Source: Mesorhizobium loti (GTDB taxonomy: Bacteria; Pseudomonadota; Alphaproteobacteria; Rhizobiales; Rhizobiaceae). Taken from it: 64,000 nucleotides of DNA. The notes under the pieces were generated by a model. The model was not told the DNA's origin. It saw only the letters and a program-made list of their open reading frames with translations, and did no database searches. A program made the translations under genes and the position numbers. The number at the start of each line of letters is the position of its first letter. Within the stretch, counting starts at the first letter, position 1. Location of the stretch: contig NZ_QGGH01000005.1 of assembly GCF_003148495.1 (NCBI RefSeq), positions 248,001 to 312,000 of the forward strand, read 5' to 3'. This document shows positions 26,287 to 35,893 of the stretch, piece after piece.

Positions 26287-27083
26287 GCGAGGATATCGGC
26301 CTGCCGATCTCGCATCGGCAACGTCTGTGGCTCTACGGCCTCGGCAGCCTCGTGCTGCTGTTCCTGATCGCGCCGTCGATCATCATCGTCATCATGTCGT
26401 TTTCGGACTCGACGCTGCTGCAATTCCCGCCACAGCAATGGTCGCTGCGCTGGTACCAGGCCTATTTCGGGTCACTGGAGTGGCGCGACGCCACGATCGT
26501 CTCGGTCAAGGTGGCTGTTACGACGGTGCTGGTGGCGACGCCGCTCGGCACTGCCGCAGCCTATGCCATCAACCGGGGCACGCTGCGCTTCAACGGCACC
26601 ATCAACGCGCTGCTGACGGCGTCGCTGATCGTCCCGGTGATCCTGATCGGCATCGGCACCTTCTTCCTCTATGCGCGCATCGGGCTCAACAACACGCTGA
26701 CCGGCCTGGTCATCGCGCACACGGTGCAGGCGCTGCCGCTGGTGGTGCTGACCGTGCTGTCGGGACTGCGCTCCTACGACATGAACCAGGAGCGCGTGGC
26801 GCGCAGCCTCGGCGCCGGACGCGTCGCCGCCTTCTGGCAGGTGACCATGCCGCAGATCCGCTTCTCGATCGTCTCGGGCGCGCTGTTCGCCTTCATCACC
26901 TCCTTCGACGAAGTGGTGGTTTCGCTGTTCATATCTGGCGGCGAGACCACGACATTGACGCGCCGCATGTTCAATGCGCTGCGCGACCAGATCGACCCGA
27001 CGATCGCCGCCATCTCCACCTGCCTGATCGTGCTCTCGGTCGTGCTGTTGTCGGTTGCGCAGATCTTCGGGCGGCGGCATTGA
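26283..27083 (+). CDS. ABC transporter permease, PotC type
   Basis: The 266-residue protein has six helices and the EAA loop (VARSLGAGRVAAFWQVTMPQIRFSIVSG). The N-terminal helix LGSLVLLFLIAPSIIIVIMSFSDS is typical of PotC. It overlaps the first permease by 4 bp and completes the transporter. The gamma-glutamyltransferase gene follows after 46 bp on the same strand. Confidence 0.94.
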   Translation: MSEDIGLPISHRQRLWLYGLGSLVLLFLIAPSIIIVIMSFSDSTLLQFPPQQWSLRWYQAYFGSLEWRDATIVSVKVAVTTVLVATPLGTAAAYAINRGTLRFNGTINALLTASLIVPVILIGIGTFFLYARIGLNNTLTGLVIAHTVQALPLVVLTVLSGLRSYDMNQERVARSLGAGRVAAFWQVTMPQIRFSIVSGALFAFITSFDEVVVSLFISGGETTTLTRRMFNALRDQIDPTIAAISTCLIVLSVVLLSVAQIFGRRH

Positions 27084-27129
27084 TTTCAGATGACCAATTC
27101 GCAGACGTGACCAGGGATATCCAGACAGA

Positions 27130-28716
27130 ATGCGTGATTTCCAGTTTCCCGGCCGCTCGCCGGTTCGTGCCACCGAGGCGGTTGCCGCGACCTCGCATCC
27201 GCTTGCAACCCTTGCGGCAATCGAGATGCTGCGCTCCGGCGGCAACGCCATGGATGCCGCGGTCTGTGCCGCCGCCGTGCAGGGCGTGGTCGAGCCGCAG
27301 TCGACCGGCATCGGCGGCGACTGCTTCGTGCTCTATTCTCCCGGGGGGCAAGGCAATGTACTGGCCTTCAACGGCTCCGGCCGCGCGCCGGCCAAGGCGA
27401 CGGTCGACTGGTATCTGGAAAAAGGCTTCGACAGCATCCCGCTGCAGGGTCCGCATGCGGTCACCGTGCCGGGCGCCGTCGATGCCTGGAGCCGCCTGCT
27501 CGAGGACCATGGCCGCAAAGGCCTTGCCGAGGCGCTGGCGCCGGCCATCCATTATGCCGAGAACGGCTATGTCGTGCATGACCGCGTCGCCTTCGACTGG
27601 GCCGAACCGGAGACCGATCTTTCGGCCGACGAGCATGCCGCGCGCATCTTCCTGCCCGGCGGCAACGCGCCGAAAGCCGGCGACGTCCACCGGCAACCGG
27701 AACTGGCGGCGACCTTGCGCATCATCGCCAAACACGGCCGGGCCGGTTTCTACGAAGGCGCTGTCGCCGACGATATAGTGCGCCGGCTCAATGAATTGGG
27801 CGGGCTGCACTCGGCCGAGGATTTCGCGGCGACCAGAGGCGACTATGTGGCGCCGGTTAGCACCTCCTATGGCGGCCATGATATCCACCAGATGCCGCCG
27901 AACAATCAGGGCCTGACGGCGCTTTTGATGCTCAACGTGCTGTCGGGCTTCAAGCTTGGCGAGCTCGACCCCAATGGCGCCGAGCGCCTGCATCTGGAGA
28001 TCGAAGCCGGGCGTCTGGCCTATCGCGACCGCGACCGCTATGTCGGCGACCAGGACCGTGTTCCGGTGCCGGTCAAGCAGCTCCTGTCCGGCGCCTATGC
28101 CGACCGGCTGCGCGCCGAGATCGACCGCGAACGTGCCATGACGCATCTGCCGCGCGTGGAGCTGCCCGGCAGCGACACGGTCTACATCTCCATCGTCGAC
28201 CGCGACCGCAACGCGGTCTCCTTCATCAACTCGACCTATTATTCGTTCGGCAGCGGCGTCGTCGGCCCGAAGACCGGAATCGTGCTGCAGAACCGCGGTT
28301 CGAGCTTCCGCCTCGACCCGGCACATCCGAACGCGATCGCGCCCGGCAAGCGGCCGATGCACACGATCATGCCCGGCATGGCGACGAAGAACGGCCGCGT
28401 GGTGATGCCGTTCGGCGTCATGGGCGGCGGCTACCAGCCGTTCGGGCATGTCCACCTGCTCACCAACATGATCGACTTCGGCATGGATCCGCAGCAGGCG
28501 CTGGATGCGCCCAGGGTGTTCTACAATGACGACACTGTTGAGGCCGAGCGCAACGTTCCTGCCGAGGCGATCGAGGGCCTGCGCCGACGTGGCCATCGCA
28601 CAGCCGAGCCGCATCATCCGCTAGGCGGCGGGCAAGTGGTGCTGATCGACTGGGAGAAGGGCACGCTGACCGGCGCTTCCGATCCGCGCAAGGATGGCTT
28701 GGCGCTTGGATATTGA
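27130..28716 (+). CDS. Gamma-glutamyltransferase family (Ntn hydrolase)
   Basis: The 528-residue protein is a GGT-family proenzyme that cleaves itself before a Thr nucleophile; GGTs hydrolyse or transfer gamma-glutamyl groups. The N-terminal GGNAMDAAVCAAAVQGVVEPQSTGIGGDCF is characteristic. The cleavage region reads SDTVYISIVDRDRNAVSFINS, with Thr350 as the likely nucleophile; classical GGT has TTH here, so this belongs to the broader acylase/GGT group. The GGG motif near MGGGYQPFGHV is present. There is no signal peptide, so it is cytoplasmic, unlike periplasmic E. coli Ggt. In this operon it could deacylate an imported amide or gamma-glutamyl compound. Confidence 0.9.
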   Translation: MRDFQFPGRSPVRATEAVAATSHPLATLAAIEMLRSGGNAMDAAVCAAAVQGVVEPQSTGIGGDCFVLYSPGGQGNVLAFNGSGRAPAKATVDWYLEKGFDSIPLQGPHAVTVPGAVDAWSRLLEDHGRKGLAEALAPAIHYAENGYVVHDRVAFDWAEPETDLSADEHAARIFLPGGNAPKAGDVHRQPELAATLRIIAKHGRAGFYEGAVADDIVRRLNELGGLHSAEDFAATRGDYVAPVSTSYGGHDIHQMPPNNQGLTALLMLNVLSGFKLGELDPNGAERLHLEIEAGRLAYRDRDRYVGDQDRVPVPVKQLLSGAYADRLRAEIDRERAMTHLPRVELPGSDTVYISIVDRDRNAVSFINSTYYSFGSGVVGPKTGIVLQNRGSSFRLDPAHPNAIAPGKRPMHTIMPGMATKNGRVVMPFGVMGGGYQPFGHVHLLTNMIDFGMDPQQALDAPRVFYNDDTVEAERNVPAEAIEGLRRRGHRTAEPHHPLGGGQVVLIDWEKGTLTGASDPRKDGLALGY

Positions 28717-28794
28717 TATAGACCCAGTCTGCCGTGGCATCACATATGCGTGTCGCGGCTGGATTTTGACGGGTTGGAAAGATAGTCGGTGATC

Positions 28795-30321
28795 ATGGCC
28801 AGTATCGCAAATTCTCCTGGGCTTTCCCGCCGCCTCGCCGCCGGCGCCGATGATGCGCCCGCCATCCTGGCACCCGACAGGGCGACGCTCACCCATGGCG
28901 GACTGCGCGGCCTGATCGCCGACACGGCAAAACAGCTGCATGCGCGCGGCATCGGCCGAGGCGACAGGGTGGCGATCGTGCTGCCGAACGGACCCGAGAT
29001 GGCCACCGCCTTCGTCGCCGTGGCAGCCGCCGCCTCGACGGCACCGCTCAATCCCGCCTACCGGGCCGACGAGCTCGATTTCTACCTGACCGACATCGGC
29101 GCCAAGGCGATCCTTGTCGCGGAAGGCGAGACCGGACCGGCGGTGACGGTTGCCGAGCGCCTCGGCATCGGCGTGCTGCGGCTTGTCGTGCAGCCGGACA
29201 CACCAGCCGGCAGCTTCACGATCGAGGGCGCGGCGATCGGACCGCAAGCGGCGCCCGACATGGCGCGGGATAATGACATCGCGCTGTTGCTGCACACTTC
29301 GGGCACGACATCGCGGCCAAAACTGGTGCCGCTCAGCCATGCCAACATCGCGGCCTCATCAGCCCATATCGGCGCGACACTTGGCCTGACGGCCGATGAC
29401 CGTTGCCTCAACATCATGCCGCTGTTCCACATTCACGGCCTGATCGCGGCCGTGCTGTCGTCGCTGGCATCAGGCGGCAGCATCTACTGCACGCCCGGCT
29501 TCAACGCGCTGCGCTTCTTCCAGTGGCTGAGCGAGGCACGACCAAGCTGGTACACGGCGGTGCCGACCATGCATCAGGCGATCCTGCCCAGGGCGGCGCG
29601 CAACACCGAGGTGCTGGCGGCAGCGCGCCTGCGCTTCATCCGCTCGTCCTCGGCCTCGCTGCCGGCGCAGGTGATGGCCGAACTAGAGGCGACTTTCGGC
29701 TGCCCGGTGATCGAATCCTACGGGATGACCGAGGCGGCGCACCAGATGGCGTCGAACCGGCTGCCGCCGGGCCAGCGCAAGCCGGGCAGCGTCGGTGCCT
29801 CCGCCGGCCCGGACGTGGCTGTCATGGCGCCCGACGGGCGGTTGCTGAAAGCCGGCGAGACCGGCGAGATCGTCATTCGCGGGCCCAACGTCACGGTGGG
29901 CTACGAGAAGAACCCGGATGCCAATTCCACGGCTTTCGCGCATGGCTGGTTCCACACCGGCGACCAGGGCGTGCTGGACGAGGACGGCTATCTCAGGGTC
30001 ACCGGACGGCTCAAGGAGATCATCAACCGCGGCGGCGAAAAGATCTCACCGCTCGAGGTCGACGACGTGCTGATGGACCATCCAGCGGTGGCGCAGGTCG
30101 TCACCTTTGCCATGCCGCATGACAAGCTGGGCGAGGAGGTGGCGGCGGCGGTGGTGCTGCGCGAAGGCATCAGCGCCACCGAGGGCGACATCCGCACCTA
30201 TGCCGCGACGCGGCTTGCCGACTTCAAGGTGCCGCGCAAGATCCTGATCCTGGACGAGATCCCCAAGGGCGCGACCGGCAAATTGCAGCGCATCGGCCTT
30301 GCCGCCAAACTCGGACTTTGA
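28795..30321 (+). CDS. AMP-forming acyl-CoA synthetase, AAE3/oxalate-CoA ligase-like
   Basis: The 508-residue enzyme activates a carboxylate with ATP to an acyl-adenylate and transfers it to CoA. Core motifs are complete: LLLHTSGTTSRPKLVPLSH (phosphate loop), VIESYGMTEAAHQMAS, WFHTGDQGVLDEDGYL, GRLKEIINRGGEKISPLEVD and C-terminal GATGKLQR with catalytic Lys. The segment WYTAVPTMHQAIL resembles oxalyl-CoA synthetases, so a small dicarboxylate is possible. ATG 28795 is used; GTG 28789 is also possible. It ends 2 bp before the KPR start, so the two are cotranscribed. Confidence 0.9.
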   Translation: MASIANSPGLSRRLAAGADDAPAILAPDRATLTHGGLRGLIADTAKQLHARGIGRGDRVAIVLPNGPEMATAFVAVAAAASTAPLNPAYRADELDFYLTDIGAKAILVAEGETGPAVTVAERLGIGVLRLVVQPDTPAGSFTIEGAAIGPQAAPDMARDNDIALLLHTSGTTSRPKLVPLSHANIAASSAHIGATLGLTADDRCLNIMPLFHIHGLIAAVLSSLASGGSIYCTPGFNALRFFQWLSEARPSWYTAVPTMHQAILPRAARNTEVLAAARLRFIRSSSASLPAQVMAELEATFGCPVIESYGMTEAAHQMASNRLPPGQRKPGSVGASAGPDVAVMAPDGRLLKAGETGEIVIRGPNVTVGYEKNPDANSTAFAHGWFHTGDQGVLDEDGYLRVTGRLKEIINRGGEKISPLEVDDVLMDHPAVAQVVTFAMPHDKLGEEVAAAVVLREGISATEGDIRTYAATRLADFKVPRKILILDEIPKGATGKLQRIGLAAKLGL

Positions 30322-30323
30322 CG

Positions 30324-31304
30324 ATGAAGATCACCATCTTCGGCGCCGGCGCGATCGGCGGCTATCTCGCAGCCAAGCTGGCAATCACTGGGCGGACCGA
30401 TCTTTCGATCGTCGCGCGCGGCGCGCATCTGGAAGCGATCAAGGCGAACGGCCTGCGCCTGATCGAGGATGGCCAGGAGACGTCCGTCCCCGTCCGGGCC
30501 GCCGCGAAAGCCGAGGAACTTGGCGTGCAGGATTATGTCGTGCTGGCGCTGAAAGCCCATTCCCTCACCCCGGCCCTTGACCAGATCGCGCCGCTGCTCG
30601 GGCAGCACACCGCCGTCGTCACCATGCAGAACGGCGTGCCGTGGTGGTATTTCCACGGCGTCGGCGGGCCGCTCGAAGGCACCAGGCTGAGCGCGGTCGA
30701 TCCCGGTGGCGCGATCTGGCAGCGGATCGGGCCGCAGCGCGTCATCGGCTCGGTCGTCTATCCCGCCGTCGAAGTCGATGCGCCGGGCCTCATCCGCCAT
30801 GTCGAGGGCAAGCGCTTCTCGCTCGGCGAACCCTCGGGTGTGCGCAGCGAACGGGTCACGCTTCTGGCCGAGGAGATGGTCAAGGCGGGGCTGCAGGTGC
30901 CGGTGCGCGACGACATCCGCAGCGAAATCTGGGTGAAGCTGTGGGGCAATCTCTCCTTCAACCCGATCTCCGCGCTGACCGGCAGCACGCTTGCCGCGAT
31001 CGTTGCCGACGAAGGCACCCGTACGCTCGCCCGCATCATGATGCTGGAAGCGCAGGCGATCGGCGAAAGCCTCGGCGTGCGTTTTCCGATCGGGGTCGAC
31101 CGGCGCATCAAGGGCGCCGGCGATGTCGGCGAACACAAGACCTCGATGCTGCAGGATCTGGAGCGCGGCCGGCCGATGGAAATCGACGCGCTGGTGAGCG
31201 CGGTGCAGGAACTTGGCCGGCTAACGGACAGACCGACGCCGACCATCGATGCCGTGCTGGCACTGGTGCGCCGACTGGCGGTGGAGCGCGGGTGTTATGG
31301 GTGA
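30324..31304 (+). CDS. 2-dehydropantoate 2-reductase family (KPR) oxidoreductase
   Basis: The 326-residue protein has the N-terminal Rossmann motif (ITIFGAGAIGGYLAAKLA), a VLALKAHSL strand, TMQNGVPWWYF and the C-terminal helical domain with LWGNLSFNPISALTG and conserved Lys/Glu residues of ketopantoate reductases. Operon context with an ABC importer, a GGT and a CoA ligase points to catabolic reduction of a 2-keto acid rather than pantothenate synthesis, so I do not call it panE. A decayed second copy of its 3' end lies at 35894-35965. Confidence 0.88.
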   Translation: MKITIFGAGAIGGYLAAKLAITGRTDLSIVARGAHLEAIKANGLRLIEDGQETSVPVRAAAKAEELGVQDYVVLALKAHSLTPALDQIAPLLGQHTAVVTMQNGVPWWYFHGVGGPLEGTRLSAVDPGGAIWQRIGPQRVIGSVVYPAVEVDAPGLIRHVEGKRFSLGEPSGVRSERVTLLAEEMVKAGLQVPVRDDIRSEIWVKLWGNLSFNPISALTGSTLAAIVADEGTRTLARIMMLEAQAIGESLGVRFPIGVDRRIKGAGDVGEHKTSMLQDLERGRPMEIDALVSAVQELGRLTDRPTPTIDAVLALVRRLAVERGCYG

Positions 31305-31760
31305 GGGCGCGGCGGTCTAAACCTTGAAGCGCCTGCTCTGCCTCGGTGGTTCGCAGTGGCGGCTTAGATTGGCGGCATCCGCTGCAAGGGGCTGACGACC
31401 ACTTTCGCGGGCGACGGGATGGCGTGGGCGCGGCGGCGCAATTCCGGTTCAGTTCCGAAGTGCAAGTGGCCTTTGTGCTGCGTCCACTTAGTCCCGCAGG
31501 CCCCGAGTTTATCCATGGAATCGGCTGGACGGCCAGCGGCTCCAGATTTCCGCATGCGGCGAGGTCATTCACGTCATTTAGTGAGGCTTTGCTTTAGTAA
31601 GAGGAAGCTAATTAAATAGATTTCCTGTCGTACAGACGCCACAGACTTCATTTTACTGATCAACGTTAGCTTTTTGGTAGTCCTCAAGACTATAAGTGTC
31701 TTGCGGGCTAATAATTTTCGTGCTGCCTTCGGCGCATTCGGGGAATCAGGGGAACGAGGC
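31305..31760. other. Intergenic region before the autotransporter
   Basis: No gene is supported. The first 270 bases are GC-rich with no conserved reading frame; the next 190 are AT-rich and probably hold the autotransporter promoter. It contains TTTAGTAAGAGGAAGCTA (31592-31609), which resembles TTTAGTAAGGAGGAGCTA upstream of the LuxR gene (41759-41776). Confidence 0.35.
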
Positions 31761-34700
31761 ATGGCGGGACGAATTCGCGCGCGCGGCGGGCTTTTGGCCG
31801 AAGGTCGCGGACGCCTTCTGGCGGGCGCTTCCCTGGCCGTTCTGGTTGTTGTCGGACTGGCGCCGCGCCCGGCGATGGCGGGCAACTACGTCGCCAACGA
31901 CGATGCCTCGCTTCGCGCCGCGATCATTGCCGCGAACGCCGACGCCGACCCCAATGCGACGATCACGCTGACAAGCAGCTTCTCCGTATCTGCATCGAAT
32001 CTTCCGGCCGCCGCCAAGCCTATCACGATCGACACGCAGAGCTTCACCCTCAAGGGGGTTGATAATTCCGCAGGGGCTGGGGGCCGGATTACGTTTGCGG
32101 GACCGGGCAGCATTGAAACTTTGGCCGGCACGTTCTCCGGCGGCAATGCCGGCGCGTCCGTCAACGTCAATGGTGCGATCGGCGTCCTTATAAATACTCA
32201 GGCGTCGGTCATCAACAATGGCTCGATCACAGGCGGAACAGGTGGGGGAATAGGAGGCACTGGCGGCGTCGGCGTCGTGGTGCAGAATCAATCGACGCTG
32301 ATCAACAACGGCACGATCTCGGGCGGAAATGCTGCCGATGGTTCCATAGGAGGTGGCGTCCAAGTCGTAACCCAATCATCCCTGACGAACAACGGCCTCA
32401 TCCTGGGCGGCGTCGATATCGGCCACCCTACGGGGAACAACACGCTTATAAACCACGGAACGATCCGAGGCAGTTCCAGCGGTCGCGCAGCAATTGTTAG
32501 CCGAGGAGGCGTCAATCCGATCGTCAATACCGGGATTCTTGAGGGGGGAGCCGGTGCGGCGGCGGTGACGACCAATGGGGCCACGGTGAACGTGAGCCTC
32601 ATCAACAGCGGCACGATCCGGGCCGGCGCCGGTCAGGCCAATGCGATCGCCTGGAACGTTACGCCGACGACGGGCTCGATGACACTCGAGCTGCAGGCCG
32701 GCTCGGTGATCGAAGGCAATGTCGTCGCGAACGCGACCCAGGCGACCGACACGTTGCGGCTCGGCGGTAACACCGACAGCACGTTCGATATCTCCTCTAT
32801 TGGTGCGGCGGCGCAATACCGGAACTTCGACACCTTCCAGAAGACCGGCACCAGCACCTGGTCGCTGACCGGCGCCGGCACGGCAACCACCAACTGGGAC
32901 ATCCAGCAAGGCACGCTGCAGCTGGGCAATGGCGGTACCAGCGGCTCGATCATCGGCGACGTCACCGACAATGGCACGCTCGCCTTCAACCGCAGCGACG
33001 CGCTGACTTATGGCGGTATCATCAGCGGCACCGGCTCGGTCAGCCAGATCGGCAGCGGAACGACAATCCTCACCGGCGCCAACACCTACAGCGGCGGCAC
33101 GGTGATCAACGCCGGGACGCTTCAAGTGGCTGGCGACGGCAATCTTGGCGCCGCCTCCGGCAATCTCACCTTCGGCGGCGGCGACCTGCGCACGACTGCC
33201 AGTTTTTCCACTGCCCGCAATGTCCAGCTCAACGGCAATGGTGGATTCGATACGGCCGCAGGTACGCAACTGGACCTTACCGGCCAGGTGACAGGTGCCG
33301 GCAGCCTCGCCAAGACAGGCTCCGGCACGCTAACCCTCACCGGAACGAACAGCTATGGCGGCAACACGCTGGTGGACGCCGGCACGCTGATCGGCAATGC
33401 GGCTTCGATCCGTGGCGACATCGGCAATGCCGGCACTGTCGTGTTCGACCAGGCGGCGGATGCCAGCTTTGCCGGCGATATCTCCGGCACCGGCACGATG
33501 GTGAAGGACGGCGCCGGCGCGCTGACGCTGACCGGCACCTCGCTGCTCGACTGGACCATCGATCAGGGTGGCCTCGTCTCGGCGGCCGAGCGCTTCGGCG
33601 GCGATGTCGCGATCGGCGCGGGGACCTCCTTCACCTTCGATGAGGCGGCCAATGCGAGCTATGCCGGGGTGCTCTCGGGCGCCGGCGCTTTCGTCAAGGA
33701 CGGACTGGGCACGGTGGTGCTCGCCTCGGGCAACTCAGGCTTCACGGGCGCCACTTCGGTCAGCGGCGGCACGCTTGCCGCGGGCGCGGCCAACGCGTTC
33801 AGTTCTTCCTCGCAGTTCTCGGTCGCCTCGGGCGCCACGCTCGATCTTGCTGGCACCTCCCAGACGCTTGCCGGGCTGACCAATGCCGGAACGGTGCGCA
33901 TCGCCGGCGGCGGTCTCGGCAACACGCTGACCATCAGCGGCGATTATGTCGGCAATGGCGGCACATTCGTCCTCAACACAGCGCTTGGTGGCGACGGCTC
34001 GGCGACCGACATGCTGGTGATCGCCGGCGGCTCGTCGGGGACGGGCACGCTCGAGGTCGCCAATTTCGGCGGCGCGGGAGATCAAACGGCCGAAGGCATC
34101 AAGATCGTCGACGTCGGCGGCATCTCGAACGGCAGCTTCGCGCTCAAGGGCGACTACACGTTCGAAGGCGATGCGGCGGTCGTCGGCGGCGCCTATGCCT
34201 ACAGGCTCTATCAGGGCGGCACGAGCACGCCCACCGACGGCGACTGGTATTTGCGCTCCGCCCTGATTGATGGTGGCGGACCCGGAACTCCGCTCTATCA
34301 GGCCGGCGCACCGCTCTACGAGGCCTATGCGGGCGTATTGCAGACCTTCAACCAGCTGGGCACGCTGCAGCAGCGGCTCGGCAACCGATCCTGGACCATC
34401 GAAGCGCAAGGCGCCGATGGGATCTCCGATGACGTAAAGGCCGAGGCCGGTATCGGGCTGTGGGGCAGGATCGAAGGCACCAGCGGCTCCTACGATCCGG
34501 AAAGCTCCACCACCGCAACGACATACGACACATCGACCTGGAGGCTGCAGACCGGCGCCGACATGCTTTTGTCCGACAGCGCGGCCGGCCAGCTCATCGG
34601 CGGCATCGCCTTCCAGTATGGCACCGTGTCCGCCGACGTCTCGTCGGTGTTCGGCAGCGGATCGATCGATAGCACCGGCACCGGCATTTCCGGCTCGCTG

Positions 34701-35288
34701 ACCTGGTACGGCGCGGAAGGCTTCTACCTCGACGGCCAGGCGCAGGTGATCTGGTACGACAGCAATCTCGATTCGGCGACCGCCGGACAGCGGCTCGTCG
34801 ACGGCAACAACGGCGTCGGCTACGCGCTCGGTGTCGAAGCAGGCAAACGCATCATGCTCGACCCGAGCTGGTCGCTGACGCCGCAAGCGCAGCTTGCCTG
34901 GTCATCCGTCGATTTCGACGCCTTCACCGACGCCTTCGGCGCAAGGGTTGCCCTGGATAGCAGCGACAACCTGCTCGGCCGCCTCGGCCTGTCGCTCGAC
35001 CACCAGTCGCAGTGGCAGGACCAGACGGGTCGTACCGGCCACACGAATGTCTACACCATCGCCAACCTTTACTACGATTTTGAGGATGGCTCGTCGGTCG
35101 ACCTTGCCGGCAGCAGCCTCTCGAGCAGGAACGAGCAGCTCTGGGGCGGTCTCGGCATCGGCGGCACCATCAATTGGGCCGACGACAAGTTCTCGGTTTT
35201 TGGCGAAGCCATCGCCCGGACAGGCCTGGAAGACTTCGGTGACAGTCATGTACTGACCGGCTCGCTCGGCTTCCGGGTCAAGTGGTGA
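31761..35288 (+). CDS. Type V autotransporter (outer membrane beta-barrel, PATR repeats)
   Basis: The 1175-residue protein has a signal peptide (LLAGASLAVLVVVGLAPRPAMA, cut before GNYV), a Gly/Thr/Asn/Ser-rich beta-helix passenger to about residue 850, and a C-terminal autotransporter barrel ending in Phe-Arg-Val-Lys-Trp, the aromatic C-terminal signature. The passenger has several autotransporter-associated repeats of the form GxGSLxKTGSGTLTLTGTNxYxGxTxVxxGTL (for example near 33060 and 33300). The linker region LGNRSWTIEAQGAD precedes the barrel. It is likely a surface adhesin. GAGG just before ATG 31761 selects that start over the upstream 31674. Flanked by decayed gene fragments on its right, consistent with an accessory region. 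Confidence 0.94.
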   Translation: MAGRIRARGGLLAEGRGRLLAGASLAVLVVVGLAPRPAMAGNYVANDDASLRAAIIAANADADPNATITLTSSFSVSASNLPAAAKPITIDTQSFTLKGVDNSAGAGGRITFAGPGSIETLAGTFSGGNAGASVNVNGAIGVLINTQASVINNGSITGGTGGGIGGTGGVGVVVQNQSTLINNGTISGGNAADGSIGGGVQVVTQSSLTNNGLILGGVDIGHPTGNNTLINHGTIRGSSSGRAAIVSRGGVNPIVNTGILEGGAGAAAVTTNGATVNVSLINSGTIRAGAGQANAIAWNVTPTTGSMTLELQAGSVIEGNVVANATQATDTLRLGGNTDSTFDISSIGAAAQYRNFDTFQKTGTSTWSLTGAGTATTNWDIQQGTLQLGNGGTSGSIIGDVTDNGTLAFNRSDALTYGGIISGTGSVSQIGSGTTILTGANTYSGGTVINAGTLQVAGDGNLGAASGNLTFGGGDLRTTASFSTARNVQLNGNGGFDTAAGTQLDLTGQVTGAGSLAKTGSGTLTLTGTNSYGGNTLVDAGTLIGNAASIRGDIGNAGTVVFDQAADASFAGDISGTGTMVKDGAGALTLTGTSLLDWTIDQGGLVSAAERFGGDVAIGAGTSFTFDEAANASYAGVLSGAGAFVKDGLGTVVLASGNSGFTGATSVSGGTLAAGAANAFSSSSQFSVASGATLDLAGTSQTLAGLTNAGTVRIAGGGLGNTLTISGDYVGNGGTFVLNTALGGDGSATDMLVIAGGSSGTGTLEVANFGGAGDQTAEGIKIVDVGGISNGSFALKGDYTFEGDAAVVGGAYAYRLYQGGTSTPTDGDWYLRSALIDGGGPGTPLYQAGAPLYEAYAGVLQTFNQLGTLQQRLGNRSWTIEAQGADGISDDVKAEAGIGLWGRIEGTSGSYDPESSTTATTYDTSTWRLQTGADMLLSDSAAGQLIGGIAFQYGTVSADVSSVFGSGSIDSTGTGISGSLTWYGAEGFYLDGQAQVIWYDSNLDSATAGQRLVDGNNGVGYALGVEAGKRIMLDPSWSLTPQAQLAWSSVDFDAFTDAFGARVALDSSDNLLGRLGLSLDHQSQWQDQTGRTGHTNVYTIANLYYDFEDGSSVDLAGSSLSSRNEQLWGGLGIGGTINWADDKFSVFGEAIARTGLEDFGDSHVLTGSLGFRVKW

Positions 35289-35398
35289 AAGCAAGTTGGG
35301 CATCCAATATCGAAAGTCGCCTTCGGGTCAGTTAGGGACGTCAATCCCATCTGGTTGAATGTCTGCTGCGCTTTCTGGATGCCAGAAGCCGCCAGTCC

Positions 35399-35500
35399 GC
35401 TTCCGAACTGGAACACGATCGCCTTGAGCGAGCCAGCCAGCCCGGCAAGTGCCGCCGACATGACGAAAGCCCGGAGTTTGTAGTGCTCATGCACCTCGTT
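35399..35500 (-). pseudogene. Fragment of a branched-chain amino acid ABC permease (LivM-like)
   Basis: On the minus strand the residues NEVHEHYKLRAFVMSAALAG and LAGSLKAIVFQFGS match the conserved RYKLLAFVLSAALAGLAGALKA segment of LivM permeases. The frame continues into unrelated sequence on both sides, and no other part of the permease is present. It accounts for part of the 340-base gap 35289-35628, where I see nothing else. Confidence 0.65.
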
Positions 35501-35628
35501 GAGAGGCCACGGCGCCGTCGCAAAAGCGCACGTCAAACCCCGGGTGCTGTGCACTGACGGTCTCATCGGTATCGGCGGAGCCGCGAATCTGTGCTAAGCG
35601 CCGCCCAACCAACCAAAGGACGACACCA

Positions 35629-35859
35629 ATGAGCGAACCGACCGTGGCCGAAGCGACCGAGAGCATCTATGCCTCGCTCCGGGCGGACAATGCCGACATC
35701 GACGCACATATCGCGACGCTCAAGGCGGCGCTGACACGGGAGGGGATAAAACAGGCGGTGTTCGATCCGACCAAATTGGCGCAGAGCAACCGTTCGGGCC
35801 GCAAGCTGATGCAGGCTTATTTTCGGCAGCGCGGCGTGAGCGTGAGGTTCTCGGACTAG
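35629..35859 (+). CDS. Small hypothetical protein
   Basis: A 76-residue cytoplasmic protein with an AAGGA site before ATG 35629. The N-terminal half is helical (ESIYASLRADNADIDAHIATLKAALTREG) and the C-terminal half basic (KLAQSNRSGRKLMQAYFRQRGVSVRF). The clean start, codon use and position suggest a real gene, and I believe similar proteins occur in other Mesorhizobium genomes, but no function is known to me. Confidence 0.65.
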   Translation: MSEPTVAEATESIYASLRADNADIDAHIATLKAALTREGIKQAVFDPTKLAQSNRSGRKLMQAYFRQRGVSVRFSD

Positions 35860-35893
35860 TAGAACCGCGCGCGGGCGATCTCAACCGCGCTGT

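Noticed and set aside
21307..31304. Genomic island integrated at tRNA-Arg
   Set aside because: No integrase, no repeated tRNA 3' end and no change in composition next to the tRNA.
30324..31304. Naming the KPR gene panE
   Set aside because: Its operon is catabolic and family members reduce many 2-keto acids, so a pantothenate role is not supported by context.
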